Shown piece by piece: positions 13,591-25,026 of a stretch of DNA of 64,000 bases. Below the pieces are notes generated by a model, which saw only the letters and a list, made by a program, of their open reading frames with translations, ran no database searches and had not been told where the DNA came from. Made by a program: the position numbers and the translations under genes. Location of the stretch: contig NC_053037.3 in the NCBI RefSeq assembly GCF_002575655.3, forward strand, positions 319,575,294 through 319,639,293, read 5' to 3'. How positions within the stretch are numbered: position 1 is the stretch's first letter; each line of letters starts with the position of its first letter. Origin of the DNA: Aegilops tauschii subsp. strangulata (Eukaryota > Streptophyta > Magnoliopsida > Poales > Poaceae).

Positions 13591-15292
13591 TGAAGGAAAT
13601 ATGCCATAGAGGAAATAATAAAGTTGTTATTTATATTTCCTCATATCATGATAAATGTTTATTATTCATGCTAGAATTGTATTAACCGGAAACTTAGTAC
13701 ATGTGTGAATACATAGACAAATAGAGTGTCACTAGTATGCCTCTACTTGACTAGCTCGTTAATCAAAGATGGTTAAGTTTCCTAGCCATAGACATGAGTT
13801 GTCATTTGATTAATGGGATCACATCATTAGAGAATGATGTGATTGACAAGACCCATCCGTTAGCTTACCACGATGATCGTTTAGTTTGTTGCTATTGCTT
13901 TCTTCATAACTTATACATGTTCCTATGACTAGGAGATTATGAAACTCCCGAATACCGGAGGAACACTTAGTGTGCTATCAAACATCACAACGTAACTGGG
14001 TGATTATAAAGATGCTCTACAGGTGTCTCCAATGATGTTTGTTGAGTTGGCATAGATCGAGATTAGGATTTGTCACTCCGATTGTCGGAGAGGTTCTCGG
14101 TAATGCACATCACTATAAGACTTGCAAGCAATGTGACTAATGAGTTAGTTACAGGATGATGCATTACGGAACAAGTAAAGAGACTTGCCAGTTACGATAT
14201 TGAACTAGGTATTGAGATACCGACGATCGAATCTCAGGCAAGTAACATACCGATGACAAAGGGAACAACGTATGTTGTTATGCGGTTTGACCGCTAAAAA
14301 TCTTCGTAGAATATGTGGGAGCCAATATGAGCATCCAGGTTCCGCTATTGGTTATTGACCGGCGATGAGTCTCAGTCATGTCTACATAGTTCTCGAACCC
14401 ATAGGGTCCGCACACTTAACATTCGGTGACGATCAGTATTATGAGTTTATGTGTTTTGATGCACCGAAGGTTGTTTGGAGTCCCAGATGTGATCACAGAC
14501 ATGACGAGGAGTCTCGAAATGGTCGAGACATGAAGATTGATATATTGGAAGGTTATGTTTGGACACCAGAAAGGTTTCGGATAAGTTCGGGCATTTTCCG
14601 GAGTGCCGGGGGGTTACCGGAACCCCCCCGGGAGTTAATGGGCCTTAATGGGCCATGGTGGAAGAGAGGAGGAGGCGGACAAGTGAGAGGCGCGCGCCCC
14701 CCAAGCCCAATCCAAATTGGGGGGGGGGGCTTTCCTTCTCTCCCTCTCCCTCTTCCTTCTTCTCCTACTCCAACCAGGGAAGGGGGAAACCTACTCCTAC
14801 TAGGAGTAGGAATCCCCCCCTTGGGCGCGCCCCATGAGGTCAGCCCTTCCCCTCCTCCACTTCTTTATGTACGGGGGAGGGGGCACCCCATAGACACACA
14901 AGTTGATTGTTTAGCCATGTGCGGTGCCACCCTCCACATATTTCCACCTCGGTCATATTGTTGTAGTGCTTAGGCGAAGCCCTGCGTCGGTAACTTCACC
15001 ATCACCGTCATCACGCCGTCGTGTTGACGAAACTCTCCCTCGGCCTCAGCTGGATCAAGAGTTCGAGGGACGTCACCGAGCTGAACCTGTGCAGATCGTG
15101 GAGGTGCCGTGCGTTTGGTACTTGATCGGTTGGATCGCAAAGACGTTCGACTACATCAACCGCGTTACTTAACGCTTCCGCTTTCGGTCTACAAGGGTAC
15201 GTGGACACACTCTCCCCGCTCATTGCCATGCATCTCCTAGATAGATCTTGCGTGATCATAGGAATTTTTTTGAAATACTGCATTCCCCAACA
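13591..15292 (+). repeat. Copia 5' LTR (1702 bp)
   Basis: TG...CA ended, followed directly by the PBS. The TATA region is TTTATGTAC (about 14863-14871), whereas the 3' LTR has TTTATATAC (24584-24592), so the promoter that would drive this copy looks weakened. The 202-codon ORF at 14365-14973 is an accidental reading of the LTR. Confidence 0.9.
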
Positions 15293-15308
15293 GTGGCATC
15301 CGAGCCAG
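15293..15308 (+). other. Copia primer-binding site
   Basis: GTGGCATCCGAGCC directly follows the LTR. It resembles the iMet-type PBS seen in BARE-like elements with substitutions. The leader from 15309 to 16523 is non-coding. Confidence 0.7.
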
Positions 15309-16523
15309 GTCTATGCGTAGATGTTATATGCACGAGTAGAGCACAAAGAGTTGTGGGCGATAATAGTCATACTGCTTACCAGCATGTCATACTTTGATTC
15401 AACGGTATTGTTGGATGAAGCGGCCCATACCGACATTACATGACCGCGTTCATGAGACTGGTTCTACCGCCGTGCTTCGCACACAGGTGGCTAGTGGGTG
15501 TCTGTTTCTCCAACTTTAGTTGAATCGAGTGTGACTACGCCCGGTCCTTGTTGAAGGTTAAAACAGCACACTTGATAAAAAATCGTTGTGTTTTTTGATG
15601 CGTAGGTAAGAACGGTTCTTGCTAAACCCGTAGCAGCCACGTCAAATTTGCAACAACAAGTAGAGGACGTCTAACTTGTTTTTGCAGGGTATGTTGTGAT
15701 GTGATATGGTCAAGATGTGATGATATATCAACTGTTGTATGAGATGATCATGTTTTCTAACAGTTATCGGCAACTGGCAGGAGCCTTATGGTTGTCGCTT
15801 TATTGTATGAAATGCAATCGCCATGTAATTGCTTTACTTTATCACTAAGCGGTAGCGATAGTCGTGATAGCAGTAGTTGGCGAGACGACAACGATGCTTC
15901 GATGGAGATCAAGGTGTCAAGCCGATGACGATGGTGATCATGACGGTGCTTTGGAGATGGAGGTCAAAGGCACAAGATGATGATGGCCATATCATATCAC
16001 TTATATTGATTGCATGTGATGTTTATCCTTTATGCATATTATTTTGCTTAGTTCGGCGGTAGCATTATAAGATGATCTCTCACTAAATTTCAAGGTATAA
16101 GTGTTCTCCCTGAGTATGCAGCGTTGCGACAGTTCGTCGTGCCGAGACACCACGTGATGATCGGGTGTGATAAGCTATACATTCACATACAACGGGTGCA
16201 AGCCAGTTTTGCACATGCAGAATACTCAGGTTAAACTTGACGAGCCTAGCGTATGCAGATATGGCCTCAGAACACTGAGACCGAAAGGTCGAGCGTGAAT
16301 CATATAGTAGATATGATCAACATAGTGATGTTCACCATTGAAAACTACTCCATCTCACGTGATGATCAGACATGGTTTAGTTGATTTGGATCACGTGATC
16401 ACTTAGATGATTGGAGGGATGTCTATCTAAGTGGGAGTTCTTAAGTAATATGATTAATTGAACTCTAATTTATCATGACTTAGTACCTGATAGTATTTTG
16501 CATGTCTATGTTGTTGTAGATCG

Positions 16524-17618
16524 ATGGCCCGTGCTACTGTTCCTTTGAATTTTAATGTGTTCCTAAAGAAAGCTAAGTTGAAAGATGATGGTAGCAACTA
16601 CATGGACTGGGTCCGTAACTTGAGGATTATTCTCATTGCTGCATAGAAGAATTACGTCCTGGAAGCACCGCTAGGTGCAAGACCCGCTGCAGGAGCAACG
16701 CCGGACGTTGTGAACGCCTGCCAGAGCAAAGCTGATGACTACTTGATAGTTCAGTGTGCCATGCTTTATGGCTTAGAACCGGGACTTCAACGACGTTTTG
16801 AACGTCATGGAGCATGTGAGATGTTCCAAGAGTTGAAGTTAATATTTCAAGCAAATGCCCGGATTGAGAGATATGAAGTCTCGAATAAGTTCTACAGCTG
16901 TAAAATGGAGGAGAATAGTTCTGTCAGTGAACATATACTCAAAATGTCTGGGTATCATAATCACTTGACTCAGCTGGGAGTTAATCTTCCAGTTGATAGT
17001 GTCATTGACAGGGTTCTTCAATCACTGCCACCAAGCTACAAAAGCTTTGTGATGAACTATAATATGCAAGATAAGACAATTCCCGAGCTCTTCACAATGC
17101 TAAAGCCCGCGGAGTTAGAAATCAAGAAGGAGCATCAAGTGTTGATGGTCAACAAGACCACCAGTTTCAAGAAGGGTAAAGGGAAGAAGGGGAACTTCAA
17201 GAACAACGGCAAGCAAGTTGTTGCTCAAGTGAAGAAGCCCAAGTCTGGGCCTAAGCATGAGACTGAGTGCTTCTACTACAAAGGGACTGGTCACTGGAAG
17301 CGGAACTGCCCCAAGTATTTGGCGAATAATAAGGATGGAAAAGTGAACAAAGGTATATGTGATATACATGTTATTGATGTGCACCTTACTAATGCTCGCA
17401 GTAGTACCTGGGTATTTGATACCGGTTCTGTTGCTAATATTTGCAACTCGAGACAGGGACTACGGATTAAGCGAAGATTGGCTAAGGACGAGGTGACGTT
17501 GCGCGTGGGAAATGGTTCCAAAGTCGATGTGATCATCGTCGGCACGCTACCTCTACATCTACCTTCGCGATTAGTTTTAGACCTGAATAATTGTTATTTG
17601 GTGCCAGCGTTAAGATGA
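16524..17618 (+). pseudogene. Copia gag and aspartic protease, broken
   Basis: The frame starts at ATG 16524 and is stopped by TAG at 16644-16646 (codon 41), then stays open from 16647 to 17618. It encodes a UBN2/gag-type capsid (LIVQCAMLYGLEP, EHILKMSGYHNHL), a lysine-rich linker, a zinc knuckle and a retropepsin motif (VFDTGS, around 17416). The knuckle reads CFYY...H....C, so the second of the four zinc ligands is Tyr in place of Cys. The frame is lost at 17616-17618, apparently by a one-base deletion just before the integrase region. In a live element this part makes capsid and the maturation protease. Confidence 0.9.
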
Positions 17619-18535
17619 ATATTATATCTGGATCTTGTTTGATGCGAGACAATTATTCATTTAAATCTGAGAATAATGGTTGTTCTATTTATATGAGTAA
17701 TATCTTGTATGGTCATGCACCCTTGAAGAGTGGTCTATTTTTGTTGAATCTCGATAGTAGTGATACACATATTTACAATATTGAAGCCAAAAGATGCAGA
17801 GTTGATAATCATAGTGCAACTTATTTGTGGCACTGCCGTTTGGGTCATATTGGTGTAAAGCGCGTGAAGAAACTCCATACTGATGGACTTTTGGAATCGC
17901 TTGATTATGAATCACTTGGTACTTGTGAACCATGCCTCATGGGCAAGATTACTAAAACTCCGTTCTCCGGAACAATGGAGCGAGCAACAGATTTATTAGA
18001 AATAATACATACTGATGTATGCGGTCCGATGAATATTGAGGCTCGCGGCGGGTATCGTTATTTTTTGACCTTTACAGATGATTTAAGCAGATATGGGTAT
18101 ATCTACTTGATGAAACATAAGTCTGAAACATTTGAAAAGTTTAAAGAATTTCAGAGTGAAGTGGAAAATCATCGTAACAAGAAAATAAAGTTTCTGCGAA
18201 CTAATCGTGGAGGAGAATATTTGAGTTACGAGTTTGGTATTCATTTGAAACAATGCGGAATAGTTTTGCAACTCACGCCACCCGGAACACCACAGCGTAA
18301 TGGTGTGTCCGAACATCGTAACCGCAATTTATTAGATATGGCGCGATCTATGATGTCTCTTACTGATTTACCACTATCGTTTTGGGGTTATGCTTTAGAG
18401 ATGGCTGCATTCACGTTAAATAGGGCACCATCTAAATCCGTTGAGACGACACCTTATGAACTGTGGTTTGGCAAGAAACCCAAGTTGTCATTTCTTAAAG
18501 TTTGGGGCTGCGATGCTTATGTGAAAAATCTTTAA
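17619..18535 (+). pseudogene. Copia integrase, inactive
   Basis: The open frame (from 17591) contains the pre-integrase zinc-binding region (LWHCRLGHIG ... CEPCLMGK) and the rve core. The DDE triad can be followed: Asp in IIHTDVCGPM, then FLRTNRGGEY where the usual second Asp is Asn (AAT at 18203-18205), then Glu in RNGVSEH. Loss of the second acidic residue should abolish strand transfer. The frame ends at TAA 18533-18535. Confidence 0.92.
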
Positions 18536-19296
18536 CCTGATAAGCTCGAACCCAAATCGGAGAAATGTGTCTTCATAGGATACCCAAAGGAGACTATTGG
18601 GTACACCTTCTATCATAGATCCGAAGGCAAGATATTCGTTGCTAAGAATGGATCCTTTCTATAGAAGGAGTTTCTCTCAGAAGTGAGTGGGAGGAAAGTA
18701 GAACTTGATGAGGTAACTATACCTGCTCCCTTATTGGAAAGTAGTTCATCACAAAAATCAATTCCTGTGAATCCTACACCAATTAGTGAGGAAGCTAATG
18801 ATGATGATCAAGTAACTTCAAATCAAGTTACTACTGAACCGTGTAGGTCAACCAGAGTAAGATCTACACCAGAGTGGTACGGTAATCCTGTTTTGGAGGT
18901 CATGTTACTTGACCATGATGAACCTACGAACTATGAGGAAGCGATGATGAGCCCAGATTCCGTGAAATGGCTTGAGGCCATGAAATCTGAGATGGGATCC
19001 ATGTATGAGAACAAAGTGTGGACTTTGGTTGACTTGCCCGATGATCGGCAAGCCATACAGAATAAATGGATCTTCAAGAAGAAGACTGACGCTGATGGTA
19101 ATGTTACTGTCTAAAAAGCTCGACTTGTTGCGAAAGGTTTTTGACAAGTTCAAGGAGTTGACTACGATGAGACCTTCTCACCCGTAGCGATGCTTAAGTC
19201 CGTCCGAATTATGTTAGCAATTGCCGCATTTTATGATTATGAAATTTGGCAAATGGATGAAAAACTACATTCCTGAATGGATTTCTGGAAGAAGAG
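18536..19296 (+). pseudogene. Copia integrase C-terminus and RT N-terminus, multiply stopped
   Basis: The frame continues through TAA 18533 and meets stops TAG 18662-18664, TAA 19112-19114 and TGA 19142-19144, all in phase. The open piece 18683-19114 covers the acidic linker and the beginning of RVT_2 (EAMMSPDSVKWLEAMKSEM, NKWIFKKKTD). A frameshift near 19258-19262 separates it from the rest of RT. Confidence 0.85.
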
Positions 19297-20223
19297 TTGT
19301 ATATGATGCAACCAGAAGGTTTTATCGATCCAAAGGATGCTAACAAAGTGTGCAAGCTCCAGCGATCCATTTATGGACTAGTGCAATCATCTCGGAGTTG
19401 GAATAAACGTTTTGATAGTGTGATCAAAGCATATGGATTTATACAGACTTTTGGAGAAGCCTGTATTTACAAGAAAGTGAGTGGGAGCTCTGTAGCATTT
19501 CCAATATTATATGTAGATGGCATATTGTTGATTGGAAATGATATAGAATTTCTGGATAGCATAAAAGGATACTTGAACAAGAGTTTTTCAATGAAAGACC
19601 TCGGTGAAACTGCTTATATATTGGGCATCAAGATCTATAGAGATAAATCAAGACGCTTAATTGGACTTTCACAAAGCACATACCTTGATAAAGTTTTGAA
19701 GAAGTTCAAAATGGATCAAGCAAAGAAAGGGTTCTTGCCTGTATTACAAGGTGTGAAGTTGAGTCAGACTCAATGCCCGACCACTGTAGAAGATAGAGAG
19801 AAAATGAAAGTCATTCCCTATGCTTCAGCCATAGGTTCTATCATGTATGCAATGCTGTGTACCAGACCTGATGTGTGCCTCACTATTAGTTTAGCAGGGA
19901 GGCACCAAAGTAATTCAGGAGTGGATCACTGGACAGCGGTCAAGAACATCCTTAAATACCTGAAAAGGACTAAGGATATGTTTCTCGTTTATGGAGGTGA
20001 CAAAGAGCTCATCGTAAATGGTTACGTCGATGCAAGCTTTGACACTGAACTGGATGACTCTAAATCACAAACCGGATACGTATTTATATTGAACGGTGGA
20101 GCTGTCAGTTGGTGCAGTTCTAAGCAAAGCGTCGTGGCGGGATCTATGTGTGAAGCGGAGTACATAGCTGCTTCGGAAGCAGCAAATGAAGGAGTTCATA
20201 TCCGATCTAGGTGTCATACCTAG
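19297..20223 (+). pseudogene. Copia reverse transcriptase and RNase H, inactive
   Basis: RVT_2 signatures are clear (MQPEGF, CKLQRSIYGLVQSSRSWN, IGSIMYAMLCTRPD). The catalytic box at 19510-19521 reads Tyr-Val-Asp-Gly where an active enzyme has Tyr-Val-Asp-Asp, so polymerase activity should be lost. RNase H begins near residue 247 (GYVDASF, KSQTGYVF) and runs into a frameshift near 20195. Confidence 0.92.
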
Positions 20224-20479
20224 TGCATCGGGTCCAATGAAAATCTTTTGTGACAATACTGGTGCAATTGCCTTGGCAAAGGAATCCAGATTTCACAAGA
20301 AAACCAAGCACATCAAGAGACGCTTCAATTCCATCCGCGATCAAGTCAAGGAGGGAGACATAGAGATTTGCAAGATACATACGGATCTGAATGTTGCAGA
20401 CCCGTTGACTAAGCCTCTCTCACGAGCAAAACATGATCAACACCAAGACTCCATGGGTGTTAGAATCATTACTGTGTAA
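20186..20479 (+). pseudogene. Copia RNase H C-terminal part
   Basis: This frame carries the end of the polyprotein: FCDNTGAIALAKE, the KHIKRRFNSIRDQ segment and IHTDLNVADPLTKPL, the usual close of a Copia RNase H. It overlaps the previous frame by 38 bases, the mark of a frameshifting deletion. The stop TAA at 20477 lies just upstream of the PPT. Confidence 0.9.
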
Positions 20480-20499
20480 TCTAGATTATTGACTCTAGT

Positions 20500-20512
20500 G
20501 CAAGTGGGAGAC
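20500..20512 (+). other. Copia polypurine tract
   Basis: CAAGTGGGAGAC lies directly before the 3' LTR start at 20513, typical of BARE-like elements. Confidence 0.8.
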
Positions 20513-23500
20513 TGAAGGAAATATGCCCTAGAGGCAATAATAAAGTTGTTATTTATATTTCCTTATATCATGATAAATATTTATTATTCATGCTGGAATT
20601 GTATTAACCGGAAACTTAGTACATGTGTGAATACATAGACAAATGGACTGTCACTAGTATGCCTCTACTTGACTAGCTCGTTAATCAAAGATGGTTAAGT
20701 TTCCTAGCCATAGACATGAGTTGTCATTTGATTAACGAGATCACATCATTAGAGAATGATGTGATTGACAAGACCCATCCGTTAGCTTAGCACGATGATC
20801 GTTCAGTTTGTTGCTATTGCTTTCTTCATAACTTATACATGTTCCTAGGACTATGAAATTATGCAACTTCCGAATACCGGAGGAACACTTAGTGTGCTAT
20901 CAAACTTCACAACGTAACTGGGTGATTATAAAGATGCTCTACAGGTGTCTCCGATGGTGTTTGTCGAGTTGGAATAGATCGAGATTAGGATTTGTCACTC
21001 CGATTATCGGAGAGATATCTCTGGGCCCTCTCGGTAATGCACATCACTATAAGCCTTGCAAGCAATGTGACTAATGAGTTAGTTACGGGATGATGCATTA
21101 TGGAACGAGTAAAGAGACTTGCCGGTAACGAGATTGAACTAGGTATTGAGATACCGACGATCGAATCTCGGGCAAGTAACATACCGATGACAAAGGGAAC
21201 AACGTATGTTGTTATGCGGTTTGACAGATAAAGATCTTCGTAGAATATGTGGGAGCCAATATGAGCATCCAGGTTCCACTATTGGTTATTGACCGGAGAT
21301 GAGTCTCGGTCATGTCTACATAGTTCTCGAACCCGTATGGTCCGCACGTTTAACGTTCGGTGACGATCGGTATTATGAGTTTATGTTTTTTGATGTACCG
21401 AAGGTTGTTCGGAGTCCCGGATGTGATCACGGACATGATGAGGAGTCTCGAGATGGTCGAGACATGAAGATTGATATATTGGAAGGTTATGTTAGGACAC
21501 CAGAAAGGTTTTTGTAGCGACCAGACCTCAAACAGTCTGTGCTGCTGTGCACCAATGTCATCCCTGGATCAGTAATGCTGACACGCACAGTACAAATGGA
21601 GGATTTATAACAGAGTAGCAATCACACATGTATTACAACGAGTATCTCAAGAGAGAAATAAGTATGACAAATATGGCTTAAGGCCATCTAAATACGATAA
21701 CAGCGGAAGACTTGGAAGATAAGTGAGTCCATCAACTCCAACGGCATCACTAAGTATAAGACCACGACCTAAGGCACCTTACTCGTCGTCTGAAAAGTCT
21801 GCAACATGAAACGTTGCAGCCCAAAAACGGGTCAGCACATGGAATATGCTGGCAATGTAACACATAGAGAGTAATGAATATAATAATGCTATACTACATG
21901 CATATATGGCTGGTAGAAGGCTCTATGGTTACAGTTTTGCGAAAAGCCAATTTTTTCCTACAGCAAAGGAATAAATTTTATTTAACTATCATGGTGGTTG
22001 TTAAACATTGAGAATGGTTGACAGCATTCTCAATCCCAATTAAGTATCATCATCAAACCCAACAAAATTAATTAAAGTAACATGATGAGATTCACATGAT
22101 AATCCAAGTACTAGATACTCAAGATGTCCATAACCGGGGACACGGCTAACCATGATTAGTTTATACACTCTGCAGAGGTTTGTGCACTTTTCCCCACAAG
22201 ACTCGATCGCCTCCGCTTGATTCTTGCACTACATGATGTTTGAGAAACGGATGACCGAGACACAGTCTTTCAGAAACAATAACTCTTTACTCCGGGTGGA
22301 CAGTTACACCTACTTTCCCCTACATCTGCTAGCCCACCTCTTCAAGAGATCATGTAACCTACTCAACTATGCTAGAGCCCATAATAGCTTGTGGCTGCAC
22401 ACGGAAGTTTCTAGCATGAATAATCTCACGATCCCTTTGAACCTGGGTGGCGGTCCAAAAGAAAAACAGGCAATCCTGGAATACCCAGGTACCTCAATCC
22501 ACCCAGATGTGAGTTTTAGTTGCCACCTTAAGGTTAACCATTAATTAACAATCTCACATCTGTCATGGTAACACTCAAACCCAATCCACGTCTACTAGCA
22601 TAGCATAGCAATATGAGCAAACATAGAAGTAACTCCCAAGGTTTGATAACAAAACAGGTAATAGGTACTACCTCAACTACTTCCCAATACCCACAATTTA
22701 ATTAGATCCTAATCATGCAATTGTTTGAGGATTGGTCTAATGCAATAAAACTGGGTAGTAAAGAAGTATGATCAAAGTGTTACTTGCCTTGCTGATGATC
22801 CGTGAAACCTAGAGATTCGAAGTAGCAAGCGGCGCACTCCGGGTACTCTATCGCAAACAAACAAGCAAACAATAAGCACTCATCTAATGCACAGGTAAAA
22901 CTCAAATAAAGATCTAACCAGAAAGTTCAACTTAAGAACTCCGGTTTGCAAAAAAGAATCAAATCAAACGAAGCAACGAAAGTCAAACGGCAAAAGAAAC
23001 AAGATTCGTTTACTCATCTGGATCTAAGTCAAATTTTACAGTAGCAAAAACTTGTTTGAATAGGTTAAATGGAAAGAGAATTTCGAGACGAAACTCTAGG
23101 CGCTTGAATCGCCTGATTCCGATAAACGAGCTAAAAGATAAACTAAAACGAAAAACAGATCAGAAAGCACGATCTGGGAAATCGCGGAAAATCCGACGAA
23201 AAAGAAAACTGACGAACAGTTAAACGAACTAACGTTCGTTAGCTGCGACAAACCGATGAACACGTTCGTTAAAACGAACGGATCGGTGGACGTTCACTAA
23301 CTAACTAAACCAAAAGAAAAATAAACCGATCTATTTAAAAATAAATAAATCTAGGGTTTCGGAAAAAATAAACCGAACGTTTTTTAAAAAAACCGGCACG
23401 GTGGCGGCGGCTCGGCTATACCTCCGGCGAGGTATTCTGGCGGGCGGGACGGGGATCCGGCGGGGTCTTCGGGTGCGGCGAGGGGCGGCGGGGCTCGGGG

Positions 23501-25014
23501 AGGCGACGGGCGACGTCGAGGGGCGGCGGGCGGCGGCGTTCGGGGCTTCCCGAGGCGGCGGCGATGGGCGGCTCCGGCGCGGCTCCTCCGGGTGGCGTCG
23601 GGTGCGGGACGGGGTCGGGACGGGGTGAGGAGAGGGCGGCGGGGCTGGGGTACTTAAAGAGGGGGGTGCCGTGGGGAAGGGGGCGAAGGCGGCGGCGGCG
23701 TGGTCCTCGAGTAGGACTCAGGCGGCGGCGGGTCTCCAGGTCGGGGACGACTCGGGCGGGAGCTGGGCCGTCGGCTGGGCTTCGGCCCAGTCGGCGCTCG
23801 CGCATTTTTTAAATAAATAAATTCCACCGAACCTAAAAAAAATCGTAGAAAAATAAATAAAATTCCAAAAATGCCAAACCAAATTTTCACCGTCTAATTA
23901 AAATAATTAGAATGAGATGAACATTTTCTTGGGCCAAAAATGCAGTTTTGAAAACGTGCAACTTTTTTTAATGCAAATAAAATCTGAATAAAATCAAATA
24001 TTTGATTTTAATATTTTTCCTCCAATATTTCAATTATTTTGGAGAAGTCATATTTTCTCCTCTCATATTTTAATATGAAATATTTTTTCGGAGAGAAAAA
24101 TAAATTAAACCAAAAATCCTCGTTTCATTATTTGATAAAAATCAAATATGAAAACCGCGAAAAATCCCCAACTCTCTCCGAGGGTCCTTGAGTTGCTTAG
24201 GATTTTCGAGGATTTTCCAAAATGCAATAAAATATGCTATGCAATGATGATCTAATGTATAACATTCCAAATTGAAAATTTGGGATGTTACAGTTTTGGA
24301 TGAGTCCGGGCATTTTCCGGAGTACCGGGGGATTACCGGAACCCCCCGGGGAGTTAATGGGCCTTAATGGGCCATGGTGGAAGAGAGGAGGAGGCGGCCA
24401 AATGGGAGGCGCGTGCCCCCCAAGCCCAATCCAAATTGGGGGGGGCACCCTTTCCTTCTCTCCCTCTCCCTCTTCCTTCTTCTCCTACTCCAACCAGGGA
24501 AAGGGGGAAACCTACTCCTACTTGGAGTATGAATCCCCCCTTGGGCGCGCCCCATGAGGCTGGCCCTTCCCCTCCTCCACTCCTTTATATACGGGGGAGG
24601 GGGCACCCCATAGACACACAAGTTAGTTATTTAGCCATGTGCGGTGCCCCCTCCACATATTTCCACCTCGGTCATATCGTTGTAGTGCTTAGGCGCAGTC
24701 CTGCGTCGGTAACTTCATCATCACCGTCATCACGCCGTTGTGCTGACGAAACTCTCCCTTGGCCTCAGCTGGATCAAGAGTTCGAGGGACGTCACCGAGC
24801 TGAACGTGTGCAGATCGCGGAGGTGACGTGCGCTCGGTACTTGATTGGTTGGATCGCGAAGACGTTCGACTACATGAACAACCGCGTTACTTAACGCTTC
24901 CGCTTTCGGTCTACGAGGGTACGTGGACACACTCTCCCTGCTCGTTTCTATGCATCTCCTAGATAGATCTTGCGTGATCGTATTAAATTTTTTGAAATAC
25001 TGCGTTCCCCAACA
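20513..25014 (+). repeat. Copia 3' LTR, interrupted by solo LTR
   Basis: 20513-21512 and 24298-25014 align with the 5' LTR; 21513-24297 is the nested insertion plus one TSD copy. Removing it leaves about 1717 bp. It retains an intact TATATA-like box at 24584-24592. Confidence 0.92.
21513..24292 (-). mobile_element. Gypsy-type solo LTR (2780 bp) with perfect TSD
   Basis: It is bounded by TGTAGCGACC on the left and GGGATGTTACA on the right, with identical 5-bp duplications GTTTT at 21508-21512 and 24293-24297. There is no second LTR, PBS or inner domain, so it is a solo LTR from LTR-LTR recombination. Minus orientation is inferred from a GC-rich block (23400-23800) with a TTTAAGTA-type TATA box on the minus strand near 23653-23660, followed by an AT-rich leader. 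Family not identified. Confidence 0.88.
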
Positions 25015-25026
25015 ATAGTATGATGT
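25015..25026 (-). repeat. LARD-B 3' LTR remnant between two insertions
   Basis: Twelve bases separate the Copia 3' LTR end from Athila-1. They contain the Copia TSD copy (ATAGT) and the left TSD copy of Athila-1 (GATGT, 25022-25026). Joined with the flanks they match the reverse complement of LARD-A around 1255-1285. Confidence 0.8.

Larger units (their letters stand above)
13591..25014 (+). mobile_element. BARE1/WIS/Angela-type Copia retrotransposon, decayed
   Basis: LTRs at 13591-15292 and 20513-25014 (the latter enlarged by a nested solo LTR) both start TGAAGGAAATATGCC and end TTCCCCAACA. The TSDs are ACAGT (13586-13590) and ATAGT (25015-25019), differing by one C-to-T change. The inner region reads gag, protease, integrase, RT, RNase H, the Copia order, with many stops and frameshifts. 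It lies within the LARD-B 3' LTR and is therefore younger than LARD-B. Confidence 0.95.

Noticed and set aside
14365..14973. 202-codon ORF in the Copia 5' LTR
   Set aside because: The 3' LTR copy does not preserve it and LTRs of this family are not coding.
23401..23812. GC-rich ORFs near 23.4-23.8 kb
   Set aside because: They fall within the promoter-like GC block of the solo LTR and read in all frames.
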